From Serratia fonticola (GTDB taxonomy: Bacteria; Pseudomonadota; Gammaproteobacteria; Enterobacterales; Enterobacteriaceae), in NCBI RefSeq assembly GCF_006715025.1, contig NZ_VFMK01000001.1:1488001-1552000 (forward strand): a stretch of DNA of 64,000 nucleotides, given 5' to 3'. The notes beneath the pieces are model-generated. The model was given only the letters and a program-made list of their open reading frames with translations, searched no databases and was not told the DNA's origin. The position numbers and the translations under genes are program-made. This document shows positions 54,944 through 63,671 of this stretch, piece after piece (the first letter of the stretch is position 1; each line of letters opens with the position of its first letter).

Positions 54944-56891
54944 TCAATCCTCTTCATTGATCGAGCTGCGTAATATTTCCCGCCATTTTGTCTCTGGGTT
55001 GCAGACGGTTGCCGTACTGAAAAACATCTCTCTCTCCATTCAACGTGGCGAAATGGTGGCGATCATCGGGGCTTCTGGCTCTGGCAAATCCACGCTGATG
55101 AATATTATCGGCTGTCTGGATAAGCCAACACAGGGTGAGATGCAGATCAAAGGGATTTCGACCCAGTTGGCCAGCAGTGAACAGCTAGCCCAACTGCGTA
55201 GCCAATATATTGGTTTTATTTTTCAGCGTTATCACCTGATGCCTTACCTGAGTGCGGCTGAAAACGTTGCCATTCCTGCGCTATATACCGCCATGCCAGC
55301 GGCGGATCGACAGACTCGGGCAGAATACTTACTGACCCGGCTTGGCTTGCAGCAACGCATGGATTATAAACCGGCGCAACTCTCCGGCGGGCAACAACAG
55401 CGTGTCAGTATCGCCCGTGCATTGATGAACGGGGCGGAGATTATTCTGGCCGATGAACCTACCGGTGCGCTTGACCGTGCCAGTGGCCAGGAACTGATGG
55501 GGATCCTGCACTCTTTGCACCGTTCGGGGCATACCATCATTATCGTTACTCACGATCGTGATGTGGCCAATCAGGCTCAGCGCATTATTGAAATCAGCGA
55601 CGGTGAGATTATTGCCGACAAGCTTAATGAAGCCGTAGCGCCAATGGAAACCAAGCCCGCATTACCGGTGGCCGCGGCTACCGGGCGCACGCTGTTCTGG
55701 CAAAGTGTGAAAGAGGCGATCAGGATGGCTTGGCGCGCGCTATTGGGGCACCGAGCCAGGGCTTTCTTATCCATGTTAGGCATTATTATCGGTATCTCCT
55801 CGGTCGTATCATCAATGGCTGTTGGTGAAGGTGCGCGACAAAATATTCTTAATGAAATTAGTCAGCTAGGGAATAGTACGTTGGAGATACGCCCAGGCCT
55901 GGGTTGGGATCAACCACGCCCGGACCTTGCCCGATCGTTGACGGTTTCCGATGTCGAGCTGTTATCCCACCAGCCTTACGTTGACAGTGTTTCGCCAGTG
56001 GTAAGCCATTCTGTCGCTGCGGTACGTGGTGGTAAACAGGTGCAGGTCTCTATTTCTGGTATCAGTAATGCCTATTTCCGTGTTCAGGGGCTGCATTTTC
56101 TTTCCGGCAACGGGTTTACTCAACGCGATCTGGATGAGCGTGAACCGGTCGTGATTATCGATCCGGAGCTGCGTTCAACGCTGTTTCAACAAGATGAAGA
56201 TCCTGAAGGGGAAATAGTTCAACTGGGCGGTACACCTTACCGCGTGATTGGTATTGCCGAACGCAAAGGCGGTAAGTTCAGCGGCATGATGCTGGGGGCT
56301 TGGATGCCTTATACCGCGCTGTTGGAGCGTATGTCCGGCAATATGCCGATTGAATCTATCACGCTGCGCGTACATGACGGCGTTTCACTGCATGAAGCGC
56401 AAGGCCGGGTGGAGCGATTGCTGGAACAAGCCCATGGTCGGCGTGACTTTTTCACCCAGACCAATGATCAGATGACGCAGGCCATCCGCAAAGCGTCGGA
56501 CTCAATGACGCTGCTGATCACGGCAATCGCTGGGATTTCACTGCTGGTGGGGGGAGTTGGGGTGATGAACATCATGTTGGTTTCTGTCACTGAGCGTACC
56601 CATGAGATCGGTATACGTCTTTCAGTGGGGGCTCGCCCAGCCGACATCATGCGCCAATTCCTGATTGAGGCCATGGTGATCTGCTCATTGGGGGGGCTGA
56701 TCGGCATTATTGGTTCTGGGCTGGCCGGGGTGATCTTCTCCTGGGTGACACAGGAGTTCACCATGATTTTTACCTGGCCACCTATCGTGTTGGCCTGTGG
56801 GTTCTCCGCGTTGATTGGCTTGGGCTTTGGTTTTTTCCCTGCGCGCAACGCGGCGCGCCTTCATCCCACGGAGGCGCTGGCGCGCGAATAA
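54936..56891 (+). CDS. MacB-like ABC transporter
   Basis: A 651-residue protein from ATG 54936, preceded by GGGGAGG. The N-terminal ATPase has Walker A GASGSGKST near 46, signature LSGGQQQR near 149 and Walker B ILADEPTGALD near 171. Four membrane helices follow, with a large periplasmic domain between the first and second, and the FtsX-type ending (GGVGVMNIMLVSVTERTHEI). MacB proteins work as mechanotransmission pumps that move substrates from the periplasm through TolC-type channels. In this operon it would drive a periplasmic peptide or lipopeptide out. Confidence 0.88.
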   Translation: MADQSSSLIELRNISRHFVSGLQTVAVLKNISLSIQRGEMVAIIGASGSGKSTLMNIIGCLDKPTQGEMQIKGISTQLASSEQLAQLRSQYIGFIFQRYHLMPYLSAAENVAIPALYTAMPAADRQTRAEYLLTRLGLQQRMDYKPAQLSGGQQQRVSIARALMNGAEIILADEPTGALDRASGQELMGILHSLHRSGHTIIIVTHDRDVANQAQRIIEISDGEIIADKLNEAVAPMETKPALPVAAATGRTLFWQSVKEAIRMAWRALLGHRARAFLSMLGIIIGISSVVSSMAVGEGARQNILNEISQLGNSTLEIRPGLGWDQPRPDLARSLTVSDVELLSHQPYVDSVSPVVSHSVAAVRGGKQVQVSISGISNAYFRVQGLHFLSGNGFTQRDLDEREPVVIIDPELRSTLFQQDEDPEGEIVQLGGTPYRVIGIAERKGGKFSGMMLGAWMPYTALLERMSGNMPIESITLRVHDGVSLHEAQGRVERLLEQAHGRRDFFTQTNDQMTQAIRKASDSMTLLITAIAGISLLVGGVGVMNIMLVSVTERTHEIGIRLSVGARPADIMRQFLIEAMVICSLGGLIGIIGSGLAGVIFSWVTQEFTMIFTWPPIVLACGFSALIGLGFGFFPARNAARLHPTEALARE

Positions 56892-58282
56892 TGATGAAAA
56901 AATGCTTTTTGATCATGCTCTTTACTCCCTTGCTGACGGGCTGCGGTTCCCTGGTAAAAAGTGACTACCAGCGGCCAATGCTGTCTGTACCCACCGAATG
57001 GCGGGTGCAGGATACCGGCTCGGGCTATCTGCAACACAGTGAACATTGGTGGGACAGCTTTGGTGATCCACAATTGTCCACTCTGATAGGCAGAGCGTTG
57101 ACCAGTAACAACGATCTGGCTATCGCCGGGTTGCAGTTACAGCAGGCACGGTTGGCTGCAGGATTGACCAATACTAACCTGACACCGAGCGTTACGGTGG
57201 GCGGTAGTGCCAGTAATACCAAACAACTGCGTAACGGCTCCTCCCCAACGGAGTCTTACAGCACTTCGCTGGAACTGAGCTATGAGCTGGATTTATGGGG
57301 AAAGCTGGCGCGGGCTCGAGAACAGGCGCAGTGGCAGGTTGAAGCCACGGAACAGGATCGGCAAAACACGGCGCTGACGCTGATAGGCAACACTGCACAA
57401 TACTATTGGCAGATTGCCAACCTTAACCAGCAGATCAAGCAACAGGAAGCAGGGCTGGAAATCAGTAAGCAGACGCTTGCGATAGTGCAGTCACGTTATG
57501 CGGCGGGAGCGGTAGGGCAACTCGATCTGTTACAGGCGCAACAGTCCTTGATCAATCGTGAGAACCAGTACCGAACGTTGCAACAGCAGCGCGAAGAAAA
57601 CCGCAATGCGTTGGCCATCCTGTTCAACCGCTCGCCAACCGATCGTCAGGCGGAGCGGACGTCGTTAGACATTAACCAAGACGTGCCGATTGCCAAAACG
57701 TTGCCGGTTGAGGTCATCGCCCGCCGCCCGGATGTGAAGGCGGCGGAAGGGCGTCTGCGTGCTGCGTTGGCTGGGTCAGACGTTGAACGTTTGAGTTTCT
57801 ACCCGACGCTTTCTCTGAGTGCATCACTTGGCGCTGCCAGCAAAATTTTCTCTCAGTGGTTCAGTAATCCAACTCGCTCGTTGGGAACCACTGCTGGGTT
57901 GCCATTTGTACAGTGGAATACCGTACAACTGACCATCGAAAAGTCGGATTTAGACGTCAAGCAGGCAGCGATTACTTTCCGCAGCAAAGTCTACAGTGCG
58001 CTTTCTGATGTGGATAACGCCATGACGCAGCGACTTAACTATCAGCAGCAAAGAAAAAATCAGCAGCAGAATCTGCAACTCAGCCAGCAGCGCTTGGCTT
58101 TGGCCAAGAGTCAGTATCAGGAGGGGGCGGTTTCTTTCCAAACCCTGTTGGATGCTGAAGATGCGTTGCTGACGATTGAAACCAATTTGTCAGACCTGCA
58201 GTACAACTACCTCAATTCGACTATGAAGTTGTGGCTGGCGTTGGGCGGCGGTGTGGAAAAAGAAAATGATAAGGAAGGATGA
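56891..58282 (+). CDS. NodT/TolC-type outer-membrane efflux lipoprotein
   Basis: A 463-residue outer-membrane factor. The signal ends with a lipobox (LLTGCGS). Two repeats of the outer-membrane efflux domain are visible, with SYELDLWGKLARAREQA, ARRPDVKAAEGRLRAA and a second QQ-rich coiled coil near the end. It shares TAATG with macB. With the MacA and MacB homologues it makes a complete tripartite exporter, so this cluster does not depend on TolC. Confidence 0.87.
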   Translation: MMKKCFLIMLFTPLLTGCGSLVKSDYQRPMLSVPTEWRVQDTGSGYLQHSEHWWDSFGDPQLSTLIGRALTSNNDLAIAGLQLQQARLAAGLTNTNLTPSVTVGGSASNTKQLRNGSSPTESYSTSLELSYELDLWGKLARAREQAQWQVEATEQDRQNTALTLIGNTAQYYWQIANLNQQIKQQEAGLEISKQTLAIVQSRYAAGAVGQLDLLQAQQSLINRENQYRTLQQQREENRNALAILFNRSPTDRQAERTSLDINQDVPIAKTLPVEVIARRPDVKAAEGRLRAALAGSDVERLSFYPTLSLSASLGAASKIFSQWFSNPTRSLGTTAGLPFVQWNTVQLTIEKSDLDVKQAAITFRSKVYSALSDVDNAMTQRLNYQQQRKNQQQNLQLSQQRLALAKSQYQEGAVSFQTLLDAEDALLTIETNLSDLQYNYLNSTMKLWLALGGGVEKENDKEG

Positions 58283-58286
58283 AGTC

Positions 58287-59537
58287 ATGAATAAAAGTCC
58301 TATGCCACGTCGTGTGGTGGTTACAGGGTACGGCGCGGTTACGCCCATGGGAATGAATGCCGAACAAAGCTGGGCTGCCATGATGGATTATCAGTTAGGT
58401 TATCGCTATTGCGATAAATCCGGCGTTGGGATCCAGTCTCGCTTTTTTGGTCTGATTGATGAAGAGCCCAACCTTAAAGGAGTACCTGCAGCAATCCGCC
58501 GCCGCTTGCCGCGTTTTGCCCGGTTGGTTTTGGGGGCGGCTCGTGAAGCAATGACTATGGCGTTTCAGAGCGAAAGCCCTGCAGCGTATTACGATCTGTT
58601 GGACTGCGGCACCATTATTGGTAGCGGTTGGGCAGGGCAGGATGAAACCCATAATAATTATCGTGATTTTATGAGCACTGGATTAGGTTCGCCATTCGGC
58701 TGTTTCCTTTCCATGCCAAATGCAGCAACGGCGGCATGCAGTTTGTTCTGGGGCCTGCGTGGCTATCAAAATAGCCCGATTGCCGCTTGCGCGACCGGTA
58801 CCATCGCCATTGGTGACGCTTTTGAGGTGATTCGGAGCGGCCGAGCTTCGATGATGTTGGCGGGTGCCGGTGAATCGCTATGTACCGATGCTGCAGTCTG
58901 GAATATTGATGTATTGCGAGCCTTGGCAAGTGAACAAGAGGATATCAACAAAGCCTGTTGCCCATTCAGCCTCGATCGCAACGGCTTTGTTCTTTCCGAA
59001 GGTGCGGCGGTGTTGTGTCTTGAGGAGCGGGAAGCGGCCTTGGCCCGGGGAGCGACAATCCTTGGCGAGATTAAAGGATATGGTAACTATTCCGATGCCT
59101 TCGATTTCACTGCACCTGCGGAAGACAAGATTGCCAGAGTGAAAACTATTCAGCATGCGCTGGAGCAGGCTGGACTTTCCGCCGATGAGATTGATTACAT
59201 CAATGCGCATGGTACTTCAACACCGCTCAACGATCTGAACGAAACGCAGGCGATAAAGCTGGCTTTTGGCGAAGCGGCCTACACGACCCCGCTTTCCAGT
59301 ACCAAATCCTATTCGGGGCACTTGATTGCGGCAGCAGGCAGTTTCGAATCTATTATTTGCCTGCAGGCATTAGAGCATCAGGTTATGCCTGCTACTTGTC
59401 ATCTGAAAAATGCCGATCCGCAGTGCGATCTGGATTACATCAGTGAGGGACACCGTCCCGCTAAACTGCAGAATACGCTGAACTTGAGCTTCGGGTTTGG
59501 CGGTGCCAACGCTGCGCTGGTGATCGGGCGGGCATGA
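58287..59537 (+). CDS. Beta-ketoacyl synthase (FabF-like)
   Basis: A 416-residue ketosynthase from ATG 58287, 4 bases after the outer-membrane gene. The catalytic triad fits FabF: Cys168 in AACATGTIAIG, His308 in NAHGTSTPLND and His345 in SYSGHLIAAAGS. Opening motif VVVTGYGAVTPMG. It condenses an acyl group with malonyl-ACP. It is distinct from a housekeeping FabF because it is embedded in an export operon with its own ACP. Its stop overlaps the next start. Confidence 0.87.
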   Translation: MNKSPMPRRVVVTGYGAVTPMGMNAEQSWAAMMDYQLGYRYCDKSGVGIQSRFFGLIDEEPNLKGVPAAIRRRLPRFARLVLGAAREAMTMAFQSESPAAYYDLLDCGTIIGSGWAGQDETHNNYRDFMSTGLGSPFGCFLSMPNAATAACSLFWGLRGYQNSPIAACATGTIAIGDAFEVIRSGRASMMLAGAGESLCTDAAVWNIDVLRALASEQEDINKACCPFSLDRNGFVLSEGAAVLCLEEREAALARGATILGEIKGYGNYSDAFDFTAPAEDKIARVKTIQHALEQAGLSADEIDYINAHGTSTPLNDLNETQAIKLAFGEAAYTTPLSSTKSYSGHLIAAAGSFESIICLQALEHQVMPATCHLKNADPQCDLDYISEGHRPAKLQNTLNLSFGFGGANAALVIGRA

Positions 59538-60343
59538 GTATGAACCTCAACTATACCTTGCGTGATGCTGAGGAGTGGGCCGCTTTTTCTGGCGACTACA
59601 ACCCAATTCATTTTGATTTGCAGTACGTACGAAAAATGGGGTTGGAGCAACTGAGCGTTCATGGAATGCGAGCGATGCTGGATATGAAGCGCCTTCTGAG
59701 TGTGGCCTTGTTGGCTGACGTATCGGCGCAGGATTGTTACGTGTTCACCTCGCGTATGCGCAAACCGGTATTGTGTCAGACCCCATACCATTTGCAGATA
59801 AGCGGTAGCGACACTTCGGTGAACGGTAAACTGTTGGCAAGTGACACGCAGGAGAGTTGTTTCAGCAGCAAGTTAGCACCTGCCCAAGCGTTGGTATTGG
59901 AGGCTTGTGCTCAGGAGCACGCGTTGACGGTCAGTGAAGTGATGACGTTGGCCCAGCAGTTTCCGGGGGAGGCCACTGATATTACTCAGACCTGGAGTTT
60001 CCTGGATGCGCTGTTATTCCAACTGTTGGTGAAATCGCCGGAAACGTTAGCAACGTTGAGGAGGGTACTGCCGGAACTGCATGCTACGACGCTTATTGAT
60101 GTGTTTGCGCAGATCCCCGTGGTTCAGACGCACCATGAAACTCACTTCGACGGCAGATTATTTATCCCAAACCGCCATTTTCACATTGAAGAATGCTTGC
60201 ACTATGCCATTCAACCCATGTTGATCATGGGGGATAAGAACAACGGATTTGTTTTACGCACGGTTATCCAGGCAAGAACACAGCAGCAACCTTTGATAAC
60301 AACCGCAGTAACCTTGAAAACATGGCCGCTGGCCGTTAATTAA
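59534..60343 (+). CDS. MaoC-like hot-dog dehydratase/thioesterase-type protein
   Basis: A 269-residue protein. The N-terminal half has the MaoC hydratase pattern FSGDYNPIHFD followed by GLEQLSVHGM, with the catalytic Asp/His pair. The C-terminal half (about 145-269) may be a second, degenerate hot-dog domain. It likely dehydrates the 3-hydroxyacyl-ACP made by the neighbouring ketoreductase. It starts inside the ketosynthase stop (ATGA). A thioesterase role cannot be excluded. Confidence 0.75.
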   Translation: MSMNLNYTLRDAEEWAAFSGDYNPIHFDLQYVRKMGLEQLSVHGMRAMLDMKRLLSVALLADVSAQDCYVFTSRMRKPVLCQTPYHLQISGSDTSVNGKLLASDTQESCFSSKLAPAQALVLEACAQEHALTVSEVMTLAQQFPGEATDITQTWSFLDALLFQLLVKSPETLATLRRVLPELHATTLIDVFAQIPVVQTHHETHFDGRLFIPNRHFHIEECLHYAIQPMLIMGDKNNGFVLRTVIQARTQQQPLITTAVTLKTWPLAVN

Positions 60344-60357
60344 AATAAGGACATAAA

Positions 60358-60606
60358 ATGGAAAATTACGAACAGGTTTATAACACCGTCTGTGAAATGA
60401 TTTGTGATGCCAAAGACCTTGAGATGGCCGATCTGGCACCCGAAATGCCGCTGCATCAGTTGAAACTGGACAGTCTGGACTATGTTGAACTGATGGTATT
60501 GGCCAAGCGTGAGTTCGGCGCTACGCTCAGTGCCGAAATGTTCATTGATAAACCGAATATGACGCTGGGCGAGCTGTGCCAAAACCTGGCTGCACAACAA
60601 AAGTAA
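60358..60606 (+). CDS. Acyl carrier protein
   Basis: An 82-residue acidic protein. The phosphopantetheine attachment serine is Ser39 in LKLDSLDYVEL, and the helix that follows (VLAKREFG) fits a FAS-type ACP. It lies 14 bases after the hot-dog gene and 7 bases before the ketoreductase gene. No phosphopantetheinyl transferase is present, so a host enzyme must activate it. Confidence 0.87.
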   Translation: MENYEQVYNTVCEMICDAKDLEMADLAPEMPLHQLKLDSLDYVELMVLAKREFGATLSAEMFIDKPNMTLGELCQNLAAQQK

Positions 60607-60613
60607 TTATCCT

Positions 60614-61348
60614 ATGACTAAACAATGGGTATTAGTGACAGGCGGCAGCCGTGGTATTGGGCGAGCACTGGTGGAAGAGTTGGCTAAGCAGTGGAACGTG
60701 GTATTTACCTGCCGCAATAGCCAATCTCAAATTACTGGTGTCATTGAGGCCTGTGCCACTTCACCTGGTTGGGTCGAAAGCTGTATTTGTGATGGCAGCG
60801 ATGAACAGGCTGTGAATTTTGCTGCACCGGAATTGTTAGCTCGCCATGGAGCGCCTTTTGCTGTGATCCATAATGCGGGTATCACGCAGGATGGTTTACA
60901 TATCCAACAAACGGGCGAACGTTGGCGGCAGGTGATGGATACCAACCTTAATGCCATATTCTATTGGAACCGTCACCTGTTGCCAGCAATGATGGCTCAA
61001 GGGGAAGGGGCTATGGTACTGATGTCCTCGGTAACCGGCATCAAGGGGAATATTGGGCAGACGGCATACGGTGCCAGCAAGGCGGCGATGATTGGCATGA
61101 GTAAATCGTTGGCGCTTGAGGTGGCCCGATTTGGTATCCGGGTTAACTGTTTGCTACCGGGGATTATTGAAAGCGAAATGACAGAAGCGATCCCTGCTGA
61201 AGCACTGAAGGCGCTACGCAAGCAAATCCCACTACGCCGTTTGGGTAAAGCGCATGAAGTGGCTCGCACCACGGCATTCCTCATCGGTGATGACAGCCGT
61301 TATATGACGGGGCAAACTTTGGTTCTTGATGGTGGATTGACCGTCTGA
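60614..61348 (+). CDS. 3-oxoacyl-ACP reductase (FabG-like SDR)
   Basis: A 244-residue SDR with TGGSRGIGRALVEE at the nucleotide site, NAG near residue 88, Ser near 139, and Tyr152/Lys156 in YGASKAAM, the same spacing as E. coli FabG. The ending YMTGQTLVLDGG is standard. It reduces 3-oxoacyl-ACP. It is the last gene of the cluster and is followed 22 bases later by a terminator. Confidence 0.87.
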   Translation: MTKQWVLVTGGSRGIGRALVEELAKQWNVVFTCRNSQSQITGVIEACATSPGWVESCICDGSDEQAVNFAAPELLARHGAPFAVIHNAGITQDGLHIQQTGERWRQVMDTNLNAIFYWNRHLLPAMMAQGEGAMVLMSSVTGIKGNIGQTAYGASKAAMIGMSKSLALEVARFGIRVNCLLPGIIESEMTEAIPAEALKALRKQIPLRRLGKAHEVARTTAFLIGDDSRYMTGQTLVLDGGLTV

Positions 61349-61369
61349 GCCTGTACTTTACTCACCGAT

Positions 61370-61402
61370 AGCCAGGGGTATCTCAGCATACCCCTGGCTT
61401 TG
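61370..61402 (+). terminator. Terminator of the peptide/acyl cluster
   Basis: AGCCAGGGGTA pairs with TACCCCTGGCT (one or two unpaired bases), followed by TTTGCT. It marks the likely 3' end of the eleven-gene unit. Confidence 0.7.
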
Positions 61403-62000
61403 CTGATAAATTTAGCACTCTATTAACCGCAAGGTTATTCTGTTTTACTCTCCGCCATCTCTCCAACGATTACCTCATCATTTGCCCCTGTCGTAGGGGG
61501 TATTCGCCGGTTTGATAGTGTCTGGTATCCTGACCTGTGCTTATATGCATTCTGTTACGCATTTCATTGAGGATTATTCTTGTATTTTCTTGGGTGTGAT
61601 CTTGATTTTGAGATGAGTTGTTAGGTGCGCTAATGTATCCCATTAATTATAGATTATATCTTGATTTAATTTTAATTCTTCATGGCAAAGTATGACTTAT
61701 TATTGATTGCACGTGAATTTTTATGATTTTTTATTCTAGCGTCCATTATAAATAAATAATTAATTCATGAGTTATTTCTCAGGTTCTCTTTCTTGATGTC
61801 ACATGAATGATACTTAAGCATTACTGTGGCTATCCTACGCTAATAAATATCAAGACTGTTACATTTATGCATATCGGCTATACTTCACTCAGGATTCAGG
61901 ATGTTATCCGGAGGCAGGAGCTAAAATTCCTGAGAGTGACTGTGGAGATGACAAAGGAAAAAGAAATCCACATTTTTCTTTGTAAAAGTGAAGAGGTACT
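61403..62000. other. AT-rich region upstream of the fimbrial recombinase
   Basis: About 600 bases. A 65-codon frame from ATG 61807 ends by overlapping the recombinase start (ATGA). Its product has no recognised family; the overlap could mean real coupling or chance. The rest is non-coding and likely carries the recombinase promoter. Confidence 0.35.
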
Positions 62001-62549
62001 ATGACCAGTCGTAAGCATTTAACACCTTCAGAAGTGGAGAAATTACTCGAGGCGACCTTGAAGGGAAAGAATCCTGAGCGCGACTACTGCTTGATCTGGA
62101 TGTGTTTTATCCATGGCTGCCGAGTCAGTGAAATTAATAGTTGGCGGTTGTCGGACATCGATCTTGAAGGGGGAAATATCTATATTCACCGTCTGAAGAA
62201 TGGTTTCTCGACTATCCATCCTTTGTACGTTCGCGAGCGAAAATGTTTACAGCGTTGGATGGCAAAGAGAAAACATTACCGGGGGGCTGACAGCGAATGG
62301 CTCTTTCTTTCTAACCGTGGTTCCCGTTTATCACGCCAGCGTATTTATTGGTTAATCCGTAATTACAGCAAGGTCGCTAATCTGGAAGTGGATGCTCATC
62401 CTCATATGCTAAGGCATGGCTGCGGTTTTGCCTTGGCGGACAGAGGGATTGATACTCGTTTGATTCAGGATTTTCTTGGCCATAGGAATATTCAGAATAC
62501 GGTGTTATATACTGCAAGTAATGCTAAGCGCTTCAAAGAAGTGTGGTAA
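62001..62549 (+). CDS. FimB/FimE-type tyrosine recombinase
   Basis: A 182-residue site-specific recombinase of the FimB/FimE class (about 190-200 residues is usual). Catalytic residues visible: Arg41 in HGCRVSE, His135 and Arg138 in HPHMLRHG, His161 in LGHRN and the nucleophile Tyr170 in VLYTAS. Ribosome site GAGGT. FimB-type enzymes invert a short promoter segment upstream of the fimbrial operon. Here a candidate segment with inverted repeats lies 30-350 bases downstream. Only one recombinase gene is present in the window. Confidence 0.88.
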   Translation: MTSRKHLTPSEVEKLLEATLKGKNPERDYCLIWMCFIHGCRVSEINSWRLSDIDLEGGNIYIHRLKNGFSTIHPLYVRERKCLQRWMAKRKHYRGADSEWLFLSNRGSRLSRQRIYWLIRNYSKVANLEVDAHPHMLRHGCGFALADRGIDTRLIQDFLGHRNIQNTVLYTASNAKRFKEVW

Positions 62550-62575
62550 GTGAGGCGTAATTAAATATGTCTAAT

Positions 62576-62596
62576 GAGTCACTTTGAACTAAATTG
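62576..62596. repeat. Left inverted repeat of candidate fimbrial switch
   Basis: This 21-base arm matches the reverse complement of 62880-62900 at 18 of 21 positions, with an 11-base perfect core TTTGAACTAAA (62583-62593). Confidence 0.7.
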
Positions 62597-62893
62597 CAAC
62601 ATACTCTAAGGATGCTCCAAAATAATGTCAACACTAACAATTCAATATTTTACCTTGACGAAAAAAAACCTTACATAACAACTTGTTAGTGGATTTATCA
62701 GCCTAAAAAACAATGCGGGAAATCTAAGTATTTTCTCATTTTTTCTCCCTTTAAAACCAAATTTAAATTCTGACAATTTTTTAACCAGCGTTTTCTTCTT
62801 AATTATTTGTTATATTTGGTGCTATATTCTGTCATGGGCGTTTTTGATGGCCATCCTTGGCGATTTTAACTAAAGGAGTCACTTTAGTTCAAA
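62583..62893. other. Candidate invertible promoter element (fimS-like), OFF orientation
   Basis: 311 bases bounded by the two perfect 11-base cores, close to the 314 bp of E. coli fimS. It lies between a FimB-type recombinase gene and the fimbrial subunit gene. The best promoter inside faces away from the fimbrial genes. Confidence 0.68.
62603..62631 (-). promoter_or_regulatory. Sigma-70 promoter inside the switch, facing left
   Basis: On the minus strand a perfect -35 TTGACA (62626-62631) is followed after 17 bases by TAGAGT (62603-62608). After inversion this promoter would face the fimbrial subunit gene, about 165 bases upstream of its start codon. Confidence 0.65.
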
Positions 62894-62900
62894 ATGAATC
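62880..62900. repeat. Right inverted repeat of candidate fimbrial switch
   Basis: Inverted partner of 62576-62596, core TTTAGTTCAAA at 62883-62893. A third partial copy, TGAACTAAAT, in the same orientation as the left arm, lies at 62960-62969. Confidence 0.7.
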
Positions 62901-63045
62901 GTTTGGCTGGAAAGGTTAACGCTGCCCAATATTCATTGGCGGAGGTGGTTTCCAGGCTCTGAACTAAATAAAAAGGAATGACATAGGGTTATGTCAAAAA
63001 TAAACAAGTGCATGTCGAAGTGCATTATTTGAAAGGAAAAGTAGT

Positions 63046-63570
63046 ATGAACAAGAATCTGATTGCTGTTGCTGTGTTGGCTGCCTCCGCGTTTAGCACCG
63101 CTGCATTCGCTGAAGACGGTAAAGTTAACTTCACTGGTACCATCATCCTGAATGGCTGTGACGTTACTGCTGACACCAAGGATCAAACTGTTGATCTGGG
63201 TAAAATCGCAGTAAGTTCTTTCCCTGCTGCGGGTGCAACTGCAGGTTCCAAGCAATTCTCTCTGAAGCTGACTAACTGCCCTGATACTGTAACTGCAGCT
63301 ACCGTTCGTTTTGATGGCGTCCAGGTACCGGGTGACAACTCTATCCTGGCTCTGACTCAAGATGCTGGTGTTGCAACTGGTGTTGGTATCCAGATCGCTG
63401 ACAACCAGAACAAAGTAATCAACCTGTATCAGGATTCAAATGCTTACTCACTGGTTAGCGGTAGTGCTGTAAACACGCTGAACTTCGTTGCTCGTTATAT
63501 CTCAACTGCAGATACTGTGACCGCAGGTCCAGCTAACGCAGTTAGCAACTTTACCATTGCTTATCAGTAA
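63046..63570 (+). CDS. Type 1-like fimbrial major subunit
   Basis: A 174-residue pilin. The signal peptide is MNKNLIAVAVLAASAFSTAA, cleaved near Ala22. The mature protein has the N-terminal strand VNFTGTIILNGCDVT and paired cysteines (LNGC and LTNCP) of the FimA family, with the penultimate-Tyr ending FTIAYQ. It is followed by a hairpin and then the chaperone gene. Expression should depend on the invertible element upstream. Confidence 0.9.
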   Translation: MNKNLIAVAVLAASAFSTAAFAEDGKVNFTGTIILNGCDVTADTKDQTVDLGKIAVSSFPAAGATAGSKQFSLKLTNCPDTVTAATVRFDGVQVPGDNSILALTQDAGVATGVGIQIADNQNKVINLYQDSNAYSLVSGSAVNTLNFVARYISTADTVTAGPANAVSNFTIAYQ

Positions 63571-63610
63571 GTTTTATCTGCCCGATGTTGAATGGGTAGC
63601 ATAAAACAGG

Positions 63611-63641
63611 GTCAGGGGGGCTAAAGTCTCCCCTGGCTTTT
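63611..63641 (+). terminator. Hairpin between pilin and chaperone genes
   Basis: A CAGGGGGG/TCCCCTGG-type stem with a T-run (CTTTTCTC). Such partial terminators are usual after major pilin genes and keep subunit levels above those of the assembly proteins. Confidence 0.65.
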
Positions 63642-63671
63642 CTCTCAATGGTTAAAGTGAGTAAACAAGAT

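Noticed and set aside
61807..62004. 65-codon frame overlapping the recombinase start
   Set aside because: The ATGA overlap is suggestive, but the product is unrecognised and the recombinase has its own ribosome site. Left as a note, not a gene.
62811..62828. TATATT boxes near the right end of the invertible element as a pilin promoter
   Set aside because: No acceptable -35 at the right distance; the left-facing promoter is much better.
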